From Tetranychus cinnabarinus (Eukaryota; Arthropoda; Arachnida; Trombidiformes; Tetranychidae), in contig WHVY01000008.1 of assembly GCA_022266195.1 (NCBI GenBank), positions 1,860,001 through 1,924,000 of the forward strand: DNA of 64,000 nt. The letters run 5' to 3'. Below, one piece after another: positions 1 through 11,939 of the stretch. How positions within the stretch are numbered: the stretch's first letter is position 1; each line of letters starts with the position of its first letter. The notes under the pieces are model-generated. The model was not told the origin of the DNA. It searched no databases and saw only the letters and a program-made list of their open reading frames with translations. The position numbers were made by a program, and so were the translations under genes.

Positions 1-513
1 ATTTGACTTACATTGAGCTTAGGCCTTAATCATTTTCACAGTTTTAAGGTAATCACTTGATTTACGATTAAATGGTTATACCTTTTTTTAGGTTAATTTA
101 TGCTTCTCTAATGTGTAAAAATATGTCATTAAAAAAATGAAAAGTTATGATTCAGCTTGGTGCAACAATTGATATTAAAAACAATAATATTAAAATAAAG
201 CTGTTTTCAGCAGAAAATTTTGTTCAGTAAAAGTGAACCTAATCAGTTTGATTGAAATACGATTTTTAGATTTCAAATTTTTTATTAATCGGACAATATG
301 TAACTGTCCAATCAAGTTGTAAGGATAAGTGTGAAAAATTAGATCCATAAAACTAAAGACAAACCCTTTTATGCTTTCAGCTTGAACTATGACTTAATGA
401 CGCCATTTTCCCTTCTTTATCGGTTAATATTATGGAGGCAACTTATAAAACCAAAATGTTTAGTTTAAGTAAAGTCCAGTTTATGATTAACTTTGTCCCT
501 TCAACTTTGATTT
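1..513. other. Upstream non-coding region
   Basis: No coding sequence is supported here. A TATAAAA at 444-450 sits about 65 bases before the ATG of the small secreted protein at 514. That fits a core promoter with transcription starting near 475. The rest is AT-rich and shows nothing recognisable. Confidence 0.5.
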
Positions 514-958
514 ATGCAAGTGAAGTTATTGTTCAACAATCATAATAATATGGTTAAATTAATGTATTCATTGATTAGCTATTTGTTTATTGGATTAACA
601 TTGGCCATTGTTTGTGTCGATGGATTGAGATTGAGACATTTTCTTAAGCTCAGAAGATTGCTATCTCTTCATCTAGCTGTAAACTCACATAAGAAGACTT
701 TTTTACCGTTTTCAAGTCATCATCATGGGTAAGTAGCTAATAAAAATTGTTATCGTTGGCTCTTAATTATTACATTATAAGTCTGTAAATCTTAATTAAG
801 ATTATTTTCCTCGTTCTAATTATTTTTCATTATTGATTTCATTGGTGTGCGTTTTTGTTTTACTTGGCTGTTTGGTTAGATTTGATGACTGGATCAAACA
901 TTGGGATCCATCTTGGTATGAATTACCTCACCATTTCAATCCATGGGATCATCATTGA
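514..958 (+). CDS. Small secreted His-rich protein (2 exons)
   Basis: Exon 1 is 514-728 and exon 2 is 880-958. The intron 729-879 has a GTAAGT donor and a TTAG acceptor, and the frame is kept through a Gly codon. The product is about 94 residues if the first ATG is used. Starts at 550 or 562 would place a more typical signal peptide at the N-terminus. After the hydrophobic segment ending near VCVDG come a basic stretch, a HHHG cluster at the exon junction and a Trp/His-rich tail (DDWIKHWDPSWYELP, ending WDHH). The tail is rich in aromatic residues and His, which suggests metal binding or an extracellular peptide, but no family is recognised. A TATA box at 444-450 supports transcription. The function is unknown; the gene model is inferred from splice signals and an open frame. 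Confidence 0.5.
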
Positions 959-1667
959 GCTGAAAATAATCAACACCTTTGATACTAACAAAGTCAATCA
1001 AGTCGAGTAAACCATTTTGACAATATTTTGTTTAATCTCCTTGTAAACTGACACATTTGGAAATGTCTACAGTAATTGTCTGTCATATTACATATTCATT
1101 ACAAGCAAATTACATTCAGGTATTTTAAAATTTTAATGGCTTTACATTTTGTATTAGAAAAATCAATTAAAAATATTAATTGAACCATTAATGATATTCT
1201 TATTATTTGTATGGCAACTTAAAAAAAGGCTCATGTGGATTGAGTTGTGGGCGATGCTTATTATCAATTATTTAATGAATTAAAATAACAAAGATCAACA
1301 ACAATTTCTAGTACATTTGGAGAATCATTAGAAAGATTGATTGAAACTTTACCTGTAAGTTTATATACAAACAGCTATCAATTTATTTCATGTTGATGCT
1401 CAATTTGCGTGTATAATTATCTTTCATGAAGCAACTTAAAGTGTAAATAGCATAATTAACGAGACGATCTATGATGCTTAACTCAAAGCCACAAAACTAA
1501 TATGTCATGGAAATATCGAGGTAATTGAAAATCAAAAGTAATAATAATTACCATTGGTAATGTCATTGAGTAAGTAATATAATAAGATTAAGCATCTCTC
1601 GCATTTTGAATTGTTGTTAGGATAACAAAGGATTGTCGGGATTGTCGGTCTTTCGGATTGTTTTAAA
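959..1667. other. Intergenic, no feature seen
   Basis: This is AT-rich spacer between the His-rich protein gene and the ABCG gene. No open frame with coding character, RNA gene or repeat was recognised. It presumably holds the ABCG promoter. Confidence 0.4.
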
Positions 1668-4217
1668 ATGGTTAAAGTGTACCTTATAAATGAATCGACT
1701 TCTAATGGTAAAGCAAATCGGAAAAGCAACAATTCAGAGAAATCCAAACCCAGCCATTTCAGTGTAACATGGGCAAACCTAAACTATCATGTTGCTGCTT
1801 CTACAGTTGATGTAATTTTAGCTAAACTGGTTGGTGAAACAGTGCAAAACACTCGCTATGTTTTACAAAATTTCAATGGTTCCTTCAAATCAGGTGAAAT
1901 GACTGCTTTAATGGGACCAAGTGGAGCTGGTAAATCAACATTATTAGAGTGCATTGCAACCCTTAGACACAAGAATCGAACCGGTATGATTCAGGTTAAT
2001 GGAAGATCTAAAGTTTCTATTGGATTTATACCACAAAAGGATCATCTATATGAACATTTGACTGTCCGAGAAGCAATTAATTATGCCTCAAGATTACAAA
2101 ATTCAAGAATACTTGGTCTAGATCAAGAAGAAGAAGAAAGGAAAAAATCAAATCCAAATGAAACTCTGAATGAACCCAAATCTCCCTCAAAAGTTGATCA
2201 TAAAGCAATCACTGAGGCATTGTTGGCCGATCTTGGTCTATTTGTATGCAGTGATACACGAATTGGCTCTATCAGTGGTGGTCAATTGAAGAGAGTCTCA
2301 ATTGGACAAGAACTCGTCTCTCAACCCGATATACTTATTCTTGATGAACCAACTTCTGGTTTGGATTCATCAAGTTGCCTTCAAATGGTCGACCTATTGT
2401 ATACATTAACACAAAAGTCTAAACCAATCGCCATTTTAATGACCATTCACCAGCCACCAGCTCGTATATTTAACCTTTTTCACAAGGTTTACATGTTATC
2501 GATAATTGGTAAAGCAATTTACGAAGGAAGTCCCAAAGATGTGGTTTCAACTTTAGCCAAACATAATATTCAATGTTCACAATTTTATAATCCAGCCGAT
2601 TTACTGATTGAGGTAGCCTCAGGTGATTATGGTTTACCAGTGATCAACAGCATGGCCTCTAGCATGAACCTATCCCACCAAGGGACACTTCCAATTCTTC
2701 CTCTTCCCTCTGCTGATACATTTCCCATGGAAAAAGCTTTGGTTAAACCAATAACACCTTTTTGGACTCACTTCTGGATTCTTTGGCAACGATTAACATT
2801 ACTTGCCCTTCGAGATCCAATGATGTCTGCATTAAGACTTATCTTTGCGTTTAATGCAGCTTTATCAATATCTTTAGTTTACGCTGATTTAACCCAAGGT
2901 ACGGGTTGTCCACCTAAACCACCTTCAATCAGTTCAATAATAGATGGAAATGGTTTATCGTCATTCAAAACATCTTTGGACGAATCAAAGAAGCAAACCC
3001 ATGAAGTAGTCTCATCTTTTTTCTTTATACTATTATATACAACTTTTGGTGCTATTGTACCCACTGCGACTACCTATCCTCTCGAAATATTGGTATTTCA
3101 AAAGGAAAGGTACAATGGCTGGTATTCACCAATGTCTTATGCCATGGCTAAACTTTTTGTTGATGTACCATTCATTTTCATCACCAATTTAATGGTTATG
3201 AGCATATTTTTTGCTCTAACTGGTCAACCATTTGATCGATTTTGGTCAGCATTTATCGTCTTTTTTCTGTTGGGTTTAATTTCGGTTTCTCATGGTTCCC
3301 TGGTTGGCATAATATTTAGATACAATGTGGTTGCCTCTGTTTTTGCTGCACCCAATTCAGCGGTTCCACTCGCTCTATTTTCTGGTTTTTTTATAAGACT
3401 CAAAGCGATGCCTGCCTTTTTTGTCCTTGTTTGTCGTTCCTGTTACTTTTATTATGGTTTTGTCGGTTATGTTACAGCAATGTTTGGATTTGATAGGTAA
3501 ATTATAAACAATTAACACTTAATTGTTGTTTATTTCCCATAAAAATTGAAAGTACATCCTCGAGCCACAAAACACAAGTAAACTTGAAAATCTGAAAATA
3601 TGATGGACTGGCTTTATGTAACGTTTGTTTCAAATAGTTTGATTGATATCAATCAAATCCTTTTTTATAGTCATAAACTGTCAAGATCAATCCTTTTAAT
3701 TAATTACTTTGATTGATGTTAATATGATTTTTGTTGATCATTTCTGTCATTGAAATGATAGATATTGAGAGATCAGAAGAGATTTTTTCTCAGCCCATTC
3801 CAGCTGTTATTTACTTTCACTTTTGACCAACCTTAAACAATTAGTTGCCTTAATTAACCATTATTTTTACCTTCAATTAGATGCAATCAAAAGGAGATGG
3901 CTAAATTATTTCGCTTACGGAGAGATCTGAGCAGTTATTTATACCAATCAATTAGAATCGCTGAAATAACAATGAAAGAAGACGAAGACGCTTTCAACAA
4001 ATCCCGTACAATGATGTTAGTTGATTCAATTGTCAATGGAACTGCTGGTGATTTAAATGAAATTGACGAGGATAACATAAAATCTGGACCAATGATTTAT
4101 TACGATTTCGTTGATAGTGATTATTTTGTCGCAATTGCTGGTCTTACGATTACCTTCATTGTATTACGAGTTGGCTGTATTTTACTTCTCAATAGACTTG
4201 CAACATTCAAGAATTAA
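1668..4217 (+). CDS. ABCG (White-type) half ABC transporter
   Basis: Two exons, 1668-3496 and 3881-4217, join in frame inside the conserved GFDRC segment and give about 721 residues. The nucleotide-binding domain comes first, as in the ABCG family: Walker A GPSGAGKST at residues 83-91, the signature SGGQLKRVSIG from about 203, Walker B ILILDEPT at 222-229, and the H-loop TIHQPP with His261. A six-helix membrane domain follows (roughly residues 370-720), with the last helix in exon 2 (FVAIAGLTITFIVLRVGCIL). ABCG half transporters work as dimers and export lipids, sterols, pigment precursors or xenobiotics. The NBD carries an acidic insert (DQEEEERKK, about 152-160) before the signature. The specific substrate cannot be told from sequence. 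All catalytic motifs are intact, so the protein should be functional. Confidence 0.93.
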
Positions 4218-4872
4218 CAGCAACAATAATCTTAAACATGAAAGGTTAACTTTCACTAATATGAACAACGATTAATATGACCACTTATTAATGTGTTAAA
4301 ATTTTAAAAATCAGTAATTAACAGTAATTTAGATTTGCAGCGATATAAAATGCTGTATTGTTGTTTATATTTTTGTTGAACCAGTTTTTGTTTTTGAAAA
4401 CAATCACATTCTGGTTCACATGAAATTAGAAGGCACCGAATTAAATGTTATTATCTTTGATTAGGGTTTATACTTTTTTCTGGTTTAAGCTAGAAAATCA
4501 AAAACCTAAATCATCATTAATTGTTTTCACTTGTCAACCTTTGGTTACTGATTTTAATCTCAATTGTAATTACAATTCAAACTTCATCATAACCTCATTT
4601 TTCTCGTTCATTTACATTCCACTTTCTCTTTCAATTGTTCTTACCTTGATCAAAGTCACAATAGACATTCATAGACATTATCCGAAAGTAAACCAGTTAA
4701 TCATGTTTTCATCTGTCAAACTCATGACCATTGTGGCAAAAATTAATAGTTAATCAATTAATAGTTTGGTTAATTAATCTTCGCACTTTGACGATCAATT
4801 TACAATGGATCAAATGAAAAGTCTAAACTATTTTACACAATAAAGTGATTTATTAGATTGTCATTAGTACAA
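4218..4872. other. Intergenic, only a weak open frame
   Basis: This spacer follows the ABCG gene. A frame open from 4445 to 4753 would encode about 102 hydrophobic residues, but it has no homology I recognise and looks like chance. The promoter of the next gene lies at its right end. Confidence 0.35.
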
Positions 4873-4880
4873 TATAAATA
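4873..4880 (+). promoter_or_regulatory. TATA box of small secreted peptide gene
   Basis: TATAAATA lies 92 bases before the ATG at 4965. With a start site about 30 bases downstream, the 5' UTR would be about 60 bases. This matches TATA-driven, highly expressed secretory genes; the assignment rests on sequence only. Confidence 0.5.
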
Positions 4881-4964
4881 AGCGACATTCAGAGTAGATT
4901 CATTTGCTTCACTAGATTCCTCAACAGTCAACTTGAAGTATTAGGTTTTGCTTTTCAATCAAAA

Positions 4965-5393
4965 ATGGCATCAATGATGAAGATTTCAATTTTATTTCTG
5001 TTAATTGTTCATATTTTCATGGCTAATTGTGTTTCACTAAACACTACCTTGACTGATGAATCAACTAAATCACAGGTTAGTTATAAATCAACTTGTTTTA
5101 ACTGTTTAATATTCACGTCTTGAAAATTAAGGTATCAACTAAAGAGCTGTCAGTCGATGCGAGTTTAACCAAACAATCGGATAAACTGGTGGAATCAAGT
5201 TCAACTGCTGAAACCAATTCAGCCTCAATTGCTGCTGATTCTGAGGACAGTTCAAATGCCGATGAGCTTGCTATCAATGAAAGAAAAAAGGTAAATCTTA
5301 ACTTATCCTAAATTTAATCAAATCTAATCATTGTTAATGTTACAATAAAAGGGTAAGAAAGGAGGCAAACGAGGAAAAGGATGCGGACGTTAA
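4965..5393 (+). CDS. Small secreted protein with Lys/Gly-rich Cys tail (3 exons)
   Basis: Exons 4965-5075, 5132-5290 and 5352-5393 are all phase 0 and give 103 residues. Introns are tiny (56 and 61 bases). An N-terminal signal peptide (MKISILFLLIVHIFMANC) is followed by a low-complexity Ser/Thr/Asp/Glu-rich middle. The last exon encodes only 13 residues, GKKGGKRGKGCGR, which is strongly basic and holds a single Cys. The layout is signal peptide, acidic spacer after possible glycosylation sites, then a basic tail released after RKK. It resembles a secreted precursor such as a salivary, antimicrobial or peptide-hormone type, but I recognise no family. A TATA box upstream and an AATAAA near 5468 frame the transcript. 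The Gly-Arg end could serve amidation only if further processed; that is speculation. Confidence 0.6.
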
Positions 5394-6018
5394 TCGGATT
5401 CATTGGCTAATTTGCGATTCCCTTAATTGAGGAGATAAATCAATCAGAATTGTAATCTTATGTTACGATGAATAAAGATGAAGTTTTCAGATATTTAAAG
5501 ATATTTGTTTTGTGTTGAACAACCATTGAGTTTTGTTTTTCAATCAATTCTAATTACTATTTTAATATATGTTGATAATGACAATTTAAATATCCATTGA
5601 AAGACAGAAACTAAGGATGATAAATACAGGCTGCTATTGAATATAATGGTCTATACAATTACAACATGAAAGCATTGAAAATTTTGGTTAACAGTTGAGA
5701 AGTCGTTTTGAAAACATTAAAATATCTGTACTTGAATTGATCATGTGTGAGCATCTTCATAATCTGTAAAAATCTTGGTGTCAGAATATTTAAATGAATG
5801 TAAAAAATCGGGTCAATCAGTGAAATTAAAAAGTTTTAGCTTCAAAAGTTGCAAGGCTAATGAATAAACTGCAACAATGGTTGGTCTGTTGAGATATCTA
5901 AACAATATACAATATTTAATAGAAGCTAAGCTTTTATCAATTGTAAGACTTTGTTGTCAACATGTTGATTTACTCAGTTGTTTATTTTAATTTAGTTTTG
6001 ACTTTAACTTGTTAATTA
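5394..6018. other. 3' UTR and spacer
   Basis: It contains an AATAAA-type polyadenylation signal near 5468 for the preceding secreted peptide gene. Otherwise nothing is recognised up to the F-box gene at 6019. Confidence 0.4.
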
Positions 6019-7858
6019 ATGGCACTTATTGATGAACTTCCCGATGATATTTTAATCAAGATATTTATAAGCTCATCTCCTCGGATGAAACATGCTGTTT
6101 CTATATCTAATGGTAATGTTTTTGTTATGCAAACCAATTGTGATCTTTGTCTGTTCCAATGTAATTTTTTGTCTTATTGTCTTCTCAGTTTGTCGACGTT
6201 GGAATCAATTAATGAAAGCTCGCTTTTCCCTGGTTAAATATCTTGTCTATTATTATGATGATTTGTATATGAGCAGGTTTTTCAGGATTGACGAGGAATC
6301 GGATGATGATGGTAATGAAGCCAATCATATTATCAATGATGCATTGGAAGCTGTGATTGAAAGAGTCGTTGAAAACGAACCATCTGATGAACAAGGAATA
6401 GAAGGCAATTTGGTTGAAGAAAATGTAAATCAACTGAATATTCAACATGAAAGTGACTGTGAACAATGTCAAGGTTAGTTATCAATATATCAAGTTGAAC
6501 CCTGTGTTAACGTTTCTATTATTTTTTTACCTATTAAACAGCTGAGAGGGTTGATCCAAGTGGACGCTATTTGTGTATCGATGTTGATGAAGATGAATTG
6601 GAAATACAGCAAAAGTACATTGAATTGCTTCCTAATTTGATGGTAAGTTTGAAATTATGGGAAATTTATCTCGTTTGTCATTGTCTTTTTTCACCTTCTG
6701 CCTCTCAATTTACATTATTTTTTCTCATATTTAGTTTTTAACAGTCAATGCACCCTCAAATCCTGATGATGAACAATCTTTAATCAATTTGATAAACTCC
6801 AAGTCAAATATAAAAGGAGTTGATTGGCACCCATCGGAGGAAAAGAGAGATGGACCCCCGAAAATTCCATTGAAAAACATTGAGTTGTTTTTATTTGGTA
6901 GTGAGTTAACCACATCTAATCTGCAAACAAGCTACTATTTAACAAGTTCAGTGACACAATTGTATTGTTATGATGATCAATTGTCAATCATTGAGGCTGT
7001 CACTCAATGCCCACATCTACGTAGACTTCATTGTTATCAACTAAATCAAGGTGATTATCAGTTCTCCATCATTTTCTAACTGTAATCAAATTGAAAATCT
7101 AATTTAGTCTGCATTTCCTTCCTTCATTTCATACAGAAGCAAAGAAAATTTCACCATTAAGAAAGTATCGAGGACCTGTTTTAACCAACTTAGAGGTACT
7201 TGAAATCAGCTTGGGATCGAAATGGAATCCACGAGATTTAAAAAATTTCATTCAATTTACACCAAATCTCAAGAGTTTATTCATTCAGCTGGCGAGGCCT
7301 CCGATTATAACATTTACCCGCTCAAGCAAATTATTTCCTCAAGTTGAAAATCTCATTCTTGAAATGTCTGCTACAAGGGTGAGTTTACGTTAAAACAAAT
7401 GGCAATCTTGAATTAATTGTTTCTTTTTGTTATTTTGATTAATTTTTTAGAAACTTTCTGGCAAAATTGAGAGATTTGAGGGTTTAATTAGCATGTTTCC
7501 AAATCTGAAAAATCTTGGATTACGGTATTTTCGCATTTACACTGAAGATCAGCTTTACCATTCATTGAGACGATTGCCTTTACTTGAGTTAGTTGATATT
7601 CGTGAATGGTCAATGTCTATTATTGATCAAATTTATGGGGTCAATGAGTTGAATATGCCTTTTGAATCAGTTCTTAATCCAAACAAAATTGAGATTTGGT
7701 ATCAAAATTTATTCGATCATCCAATTCATTGTTGTATACACAATTTAACGGAAGAAGAACCAACATTGTATTATGATGGATTTGTTGATGGATTTAATTT
7801 CATGCATCACATTTTTAACAAAGATTTTCAAAAAATACCAAATTTCATGATTGAATGA
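6019..7858 (+). CDS. F-box protein with LRR-like C-terminal region
   Basis: Six exons (6019-6112, 6189-6473, 6542-6642, 6735-7050, 7137-7378, 7451-7858) join in frame to give 481 residues. The N-terminus is an F-box: DELPDDILIKIF, then VCRRWNQL and the Arg-rich end of the motif after the first splice. F-box proteins bring substrates to SCF (Skp1-Cullin-F-box) ubiquitin ligases. An acidic, variable linker (DEESDDDGNE) follows. The rest contains weak leucine-rich motifs such as CPHLRRLHCY, TPNLKSLFIQL and FPNLKNLGLRY, which fit divergent LRRs that bind substrate. The first intron splits the F-box. The substrate is unknown, and the linker and LRRs look lineage-specific. The reconstruction relies on splice sites and continuous frame and agrees at all five junctions. 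Confidence 0.82.
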
Positions 7859-8084
7859 TCTTTTTAATCTCCATTATAAATTAAAGAGATTAGACTAACA
7901 CCAAGGCCTTTGTTTTTCATGTAAAATCAAGTAAAATAATGAACATTATTCAATTGTATTGAAACTGGATGAACCTCAATTTTGTTTCATTTAGCTAGGA
8001 AAATTAAAAAGGAGTAATTCAAACAAAATTTAGGGTTAATACTGAAAAACAAAAATTCATTCCAGTTAAAAGAGTTTATTAAAA

Positions 8085-8259
8085 TAAAGGGTGTTGCGGA
8101 TAAAAATTGGAAATTATCTTACCTTAGATTAAGAAAAATCTCTGACGAAAAGCAATTTTTACATATTTTCCTTTAGTCTCTTCTTTAAATTTTGTTATCT
8201 TCATTTTTATCATAATTTAAAGTAAGATAATTTCCAATTTTTATCCGCAACACCCTTTA
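8085..8259. mobile_element. 175 bp MITE, Tc1/mariner-like
   Basis: Two perfect inverted repeats of 38 bases lie at 8085-8122 and 8222-8259, beginning TAAAGGGTGTTGCGGA. If the outer TA is the target duplication, the element is 8087-8257, and the TA flanks are those expected of Tc1/mariner insertion. The 99-base centre is AT-rich and codes for nothing. Perfect terminal repeats indicate a recent insertion. It lies between the F-box and SLC25A19 genes; the short spacers on either side (7859-8084 and 8260-8535) show nothing else. Confidence 0.88.
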
Positions 8260-8535
8260 TATTTTCAAACTATACAGTAGCTACAGTTAAAAATAAGACT
8301 TGAATTCCTATTCTTTTCTGTGTATAAAATTGATTCATGGTTCAAATAATTTGAATCTTTAAAATTTTTGAGTGATTTTTTACATTTTCACAAATGTATT
8401 TGTCAGTAATCTTTGGGAAGTTACCATAATTTTACATTTTTGCTAACTGTTATAATACAGTAACAATGATTAAAATCTTCATTGACTAGATTAAAAATTG
8501 TTTTTGAAAATTGTTATCAAGGACTATAATTCATG

Positions 8536-9486
8536 CTAAGATTTGACCCAAAGAATGGCTTTCAAACTTTGGTCATAAAAAAGGAAATGTGATGCTGTTG
8601 TTATGAAAGCTTTTAAAAGACTTGGAGTTAGGCCTTTGAATAGTCCAGTTGGACCTTCAGTTTTAACTATTATTAATAAACAATTGAAGAAACCTTTATA
8701 AGACATAGTAACACCAAAATTTTTCCGAATTTGACCAAACCCTTGAATTTGAAGACGTTTTTTCGCAAGGTCAAGAGGATAGACTAATGTTTTAGCACAG
8801 GTACCGGCAACACCTCCACAGAAGAAACTCTGAATGGCTGTTGGTTCAGTGACAGAAGATGATGGGAAAGCTGAGCACCAAACATGATTTGCTAATCGAT
8901 TAAACGAGAACTGGAAACCCGCATGTGGTAATATTTGTATTAAAGAAGGGCTTAGTCCTCGATAAAAAGCTTTGAAACCGGCCTGTTTATAGATGTAACC
9001 AAAAGAATGGCGAAAATTGTTCAACACTTTATCTTTTCCTTGTGCAACCAAATGAGTTCTCACTACGTCAAAAGGCAAGGAGGTAAATGAAGCTACGCCA
9101 CCAGCAAATGCACCACATCCAAAATTAACCAAGAATTTATCGTTCTTCAACTCGCTTCGACTTGAGTAAACTGTTTTTGTTGCTGCCTCATAACTCCAAA
9201 ATTGAACTGCTCCATAAACAATCGACAAATACTGAGCAGGAACATGGCCTTTCCAGAGCGCTCTTACTCCTTCTTCTTTGACTATACATTTGACACATTG
9301 GCTTAAACTTTTATACTTCGATTGACCAGCTGACTTGGATATTGGTTCCACTTGTAATTGAAAGCGAATCTTAACAACGTCAAATGGTTGGAATAATCCT
9401 CGAGTGATGAAACCAGACATAGCGCCAGCCAGAGTGTAATCAAAACTGGTGAATTTAGGATTGCGTTTCGGATCGTAACCAACCAT
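8536..9486 (-). CDS. SLC25A19: Mitochondrial thiamine pyrophosphate carrier
   Basis: A single-exon gene of 316 residues with the three tandem repeats of the mitochondrial carrier family. The signature motifs are QPFDVVKIRFQ, LPFDVVRTHLV and YPLDLAKKRLQ, each at the end of the first helix of a repeat. Sequence around RALWKGHVPAQYLSI and HAGFQFSFNRL matches the thiamine pyrophosphate carrier subfamily, which imports the cofactor TPP across the inner membrane for pyruvate and 2-oxoglutarate dehydrogenases. The length is usual for the family. The start MVGYDPKRN is chosen because the first repeat follows closely. The gene is head to head with METAP1 about 1 kb away. No break is seen; the lack of introns is a little unusual but common in compact arthropod genomes. 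Confidence 0.9.
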   Translation of the reverse strand: MVGYDPKRNPKFTSFDYTLAGAMSGFITRGLFQPFDVVKIRFQLQVEPISKSAGQSKYKSLSQCVKCIVKEEGVRALWKGHVPAQYLSIVYGAVQFWSYEAATKTVYSSRSELKNDKFLVNFGCGAFAGGVASFTSLPFDVVRTHLVAQGKDKVLNNFRHSFGYIYKQAGFKAFYRGLSPSLIQILPHAGFQFSFNRLANHVWCSAFPSSSVTEPTAIQSFFCGGVAGTCAKTLVYPLDLAKKRLQIQGFGQIRKNFGVTMSYKGFFNCLLIIVKTEGPTGLFKGLTPSLLKAFITTASHFLFYDQSLKAILWVKS

Positions 9487-10481
9487 TTCAAATTTTTACA
9501 ATCAGCTCAACTTTTCAATGCGCCATTAAGCGTCAATTCTTCGTAGTCAAATTAAAAAATAGACAAAATCATCTAAACGAAATTTGAAATGGGCGCAATC
9601 TAAAATACAAAATACAAAATAGTTTGAATGGACAATTAATAATAGATTTAAAATTTATCAGCAGTAGTTAATTTTGACAGCGGCCTAGGTAAAGACAAAA
9701 AAAGATAAACTTACCGAGAATAAACTTGTATTACGTTTAGTCGTTACACATAAGCAGATGAAGTATGCAAAATTAAATTTAATCCAAAATTAATAGATGA
9801 AAATGTTGAAAATTACTGAAAATTATGTCCTCCATTTGTCCAATCTGACAAAAATCATCTCTCCATCCAATAAAATTGCTTTGAGTTACGTCTAGCAACA
9901 TAAAACCCACGAAAATCAAAAAGTAAAAGTCATAGTTTTCAATCTGTAACTAAAAATACAGAAATAGTCGTGATTTCGACGATGAAATTATCAACAAATT
10001 ATTGTTTGATCTTATCAACAATAATAATTTCAAATTTTAACGATTCCCAAGCAATCTCAAACCAATTGGAAAATAAAGCTGAAAATTTAGAAGACAAGGG
10101 GATCAAGTGGCATATAATAATATTAAACGAGAAAACAATTAGAGATCGATAATTTAGCGTCTCTGGCAGGTTAGTCTAATTTGGATACAGGTCGGGAATT
10201 TTTAAATACACATTGCGATTAATTCATTGAACTGAAGCTGCTGAATTGAATATTAAAATAACTTAATAAATTACTATCAACAACGATGCACACGAAAACA
10301 GCTGTTAAGTCTTTTTCATTAAAGCATGGGAAAGGCATCTTTTTAAACTCATCTAAATCTTGATCTAAATTTTCTACCGCTGTTTGTCATTTTCATAGTT
10401 CATTTGATTTTAGTTAATTGATCTTGTTGTTTAATTATTATAATTCAGCCCAGTTAGGTGTGATTGCTAAAGTTAAACACA
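9487..10481. other. Divergent promoter region SLC25A19 / METAP1
   Basis: This is spacer between two head-to-head genes and presumably holds both promoters. A short frame from the ATG at 9982 begins like a signal peptide (MKLSTNYCLILSTIIIS) but ends after about 56 residues with no support from splice signals. It is not called as a gene. Confidence 0.4.
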
Positions 10482-11939
10482 ATGAACCAAGTTACACCAT
10501 CAGCTATTTGTTCTTCCCTTGGATGTAATAATAGTGCAACCCTTCATTGTCCACATTGTCTCAAGCTAGATATTAAATCATTATTCTGCTCTCAGGTAAC
10601 AAAATTAATCATTTATTCTAAATTTGTTTTTACTTGTGTGTAATTAAGCTCATCTTCTTATCAAAATATAGGATTGTTTTAAAAGCAATTGGAACCAACA
10701 CAAAACTGTTCATTCAGAGAAAAGTAAGAATAGGAGATTTAGTTAGATTCTTAACGCTGTTTGGCTGTTATTTGTTCAATTTCCATTCATTTATGGAATC
10801 AAAATTGAGCACTAGACTGATTTTTGGTCAAACCAAGAATTATTCAATTCTCTGTTGATTTCAATCAATTCTAACCCATTCATTTTATTATTATTAGAGG
10901 CTAATAGTGATGTATTTGAACCATGGCCAGGATACACCTTCACTGGACCTCTTCGACCTTATCGCCAGACACCAAAACGTGAAGTTCCTGATCATATCAT
11001 GAGACCTGATTATGCTGATCATCCAGCTGGACATTCTGAGTGTGAAGAAGCATTAGAAGGATCTTCAACCATTAAGATATTGGATGATGAAGAAAAAGAA
11101 GGAGTCACTTTAGCTAGTAAATTGGCTCGGGAAGTCCTAGATGAAGCAGCCAAAGCTGTAGCAGTTGGAGTGACCACTGAGGAAATTGACAGAATTGTCC
11201 ATGAAGCTTGTATTGATCGTGAATGTTATCCATCCCCTCTGAACTATTACAAGTTTCCTAAATCATGTTGCACATCGGTTAATGAAGTTATCTGTCATGG
11301 TATACCAGATCTAAGACCCTTAAAAGATGGTGATATTTGTAACATTGATATTACAGTTTACCATCGTGGCTTTCATGGTGACCTTAATGAAACCTTATTT
11401 GTTGGCAATGTCGATGATAAAGCTAAAAAATTAGTCAAAGTAACTTACGAATGTTTGATGAAAGGAATCGAGATCGTTAAACCTGGAGAAAAATATCGTG
11501 AAATTGGTAATGTAATTCAGAAACATGCACAAGCTAATGGATTCTCGGTAGTTAGAAGATATTGTGGCCACGGAATTCATCGGCTTTTCCATACAGCTCC
11601 TAATGTACCTCACTATGCTAGTAAGTTATTTTTTATTTATTACGATTCGAATCGATTTCTTTCCATCATTCTATCGATATCTTTTGAACTTTAGAAAATA
11701 AGGCTGTTGGTATAATGAAACCTGGACATTGTTTCACCATTGAACCTATGATTTCTGAAGGTTCTTGGAGAGATATTTTGTGGCCTGATGAATGGACCGC
11801 AGTAACCCAAGATGGTAAAAGGTCAGCCCAATTTGAACAGACTCTTTTAGTCACAGAAACTGGTTGTCAAATACTAACTGCTCGTCGCGCAAATGGAGGT
11901 AAACCTTATTTCATGGACAATTGGACACCGGATTGTTGA
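10482..11939 (+). CDS. METAP1: Methionine aminopeptidase 1
   Basis: Four exons (10482-10595, 10672-10723, 10898-11620, 11695-11939) give 377 residues. The enzyme removes the initiator Met from nascent cytosolic proteins at the ribosome. The N-terminus is the zinc-finger region of type 1 enzymes: CSSLGCNNSATLHCPHC, then CSQDCFKSNWNQHKTVH across the splice. The catalytic pita-bread domain keeps all five metal ligands, which fall at Asp206, Asp217, His280, Glu313 and Glu344, plus the substrate His189 (CHGIPD). Their spacing equals that of the human enzyme. The length is near the usual 375-390. Nothing is broken. Its promoter is shared with or adjacent to that of SLC25A19. Confidence 0.95.

Noticed and set aside
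4445..4753. Open frame of 102 hydrophobic residues
   Set aside because: No signal of coding character, splice support or recognisable motif; AT-rich spacer commonly gives such frames.
9982..10152. Short frame starting like a signal peptide
   Set aside because: Ends after about 56 residues, lies in a divergent promoter region and has no splice or TATA support.
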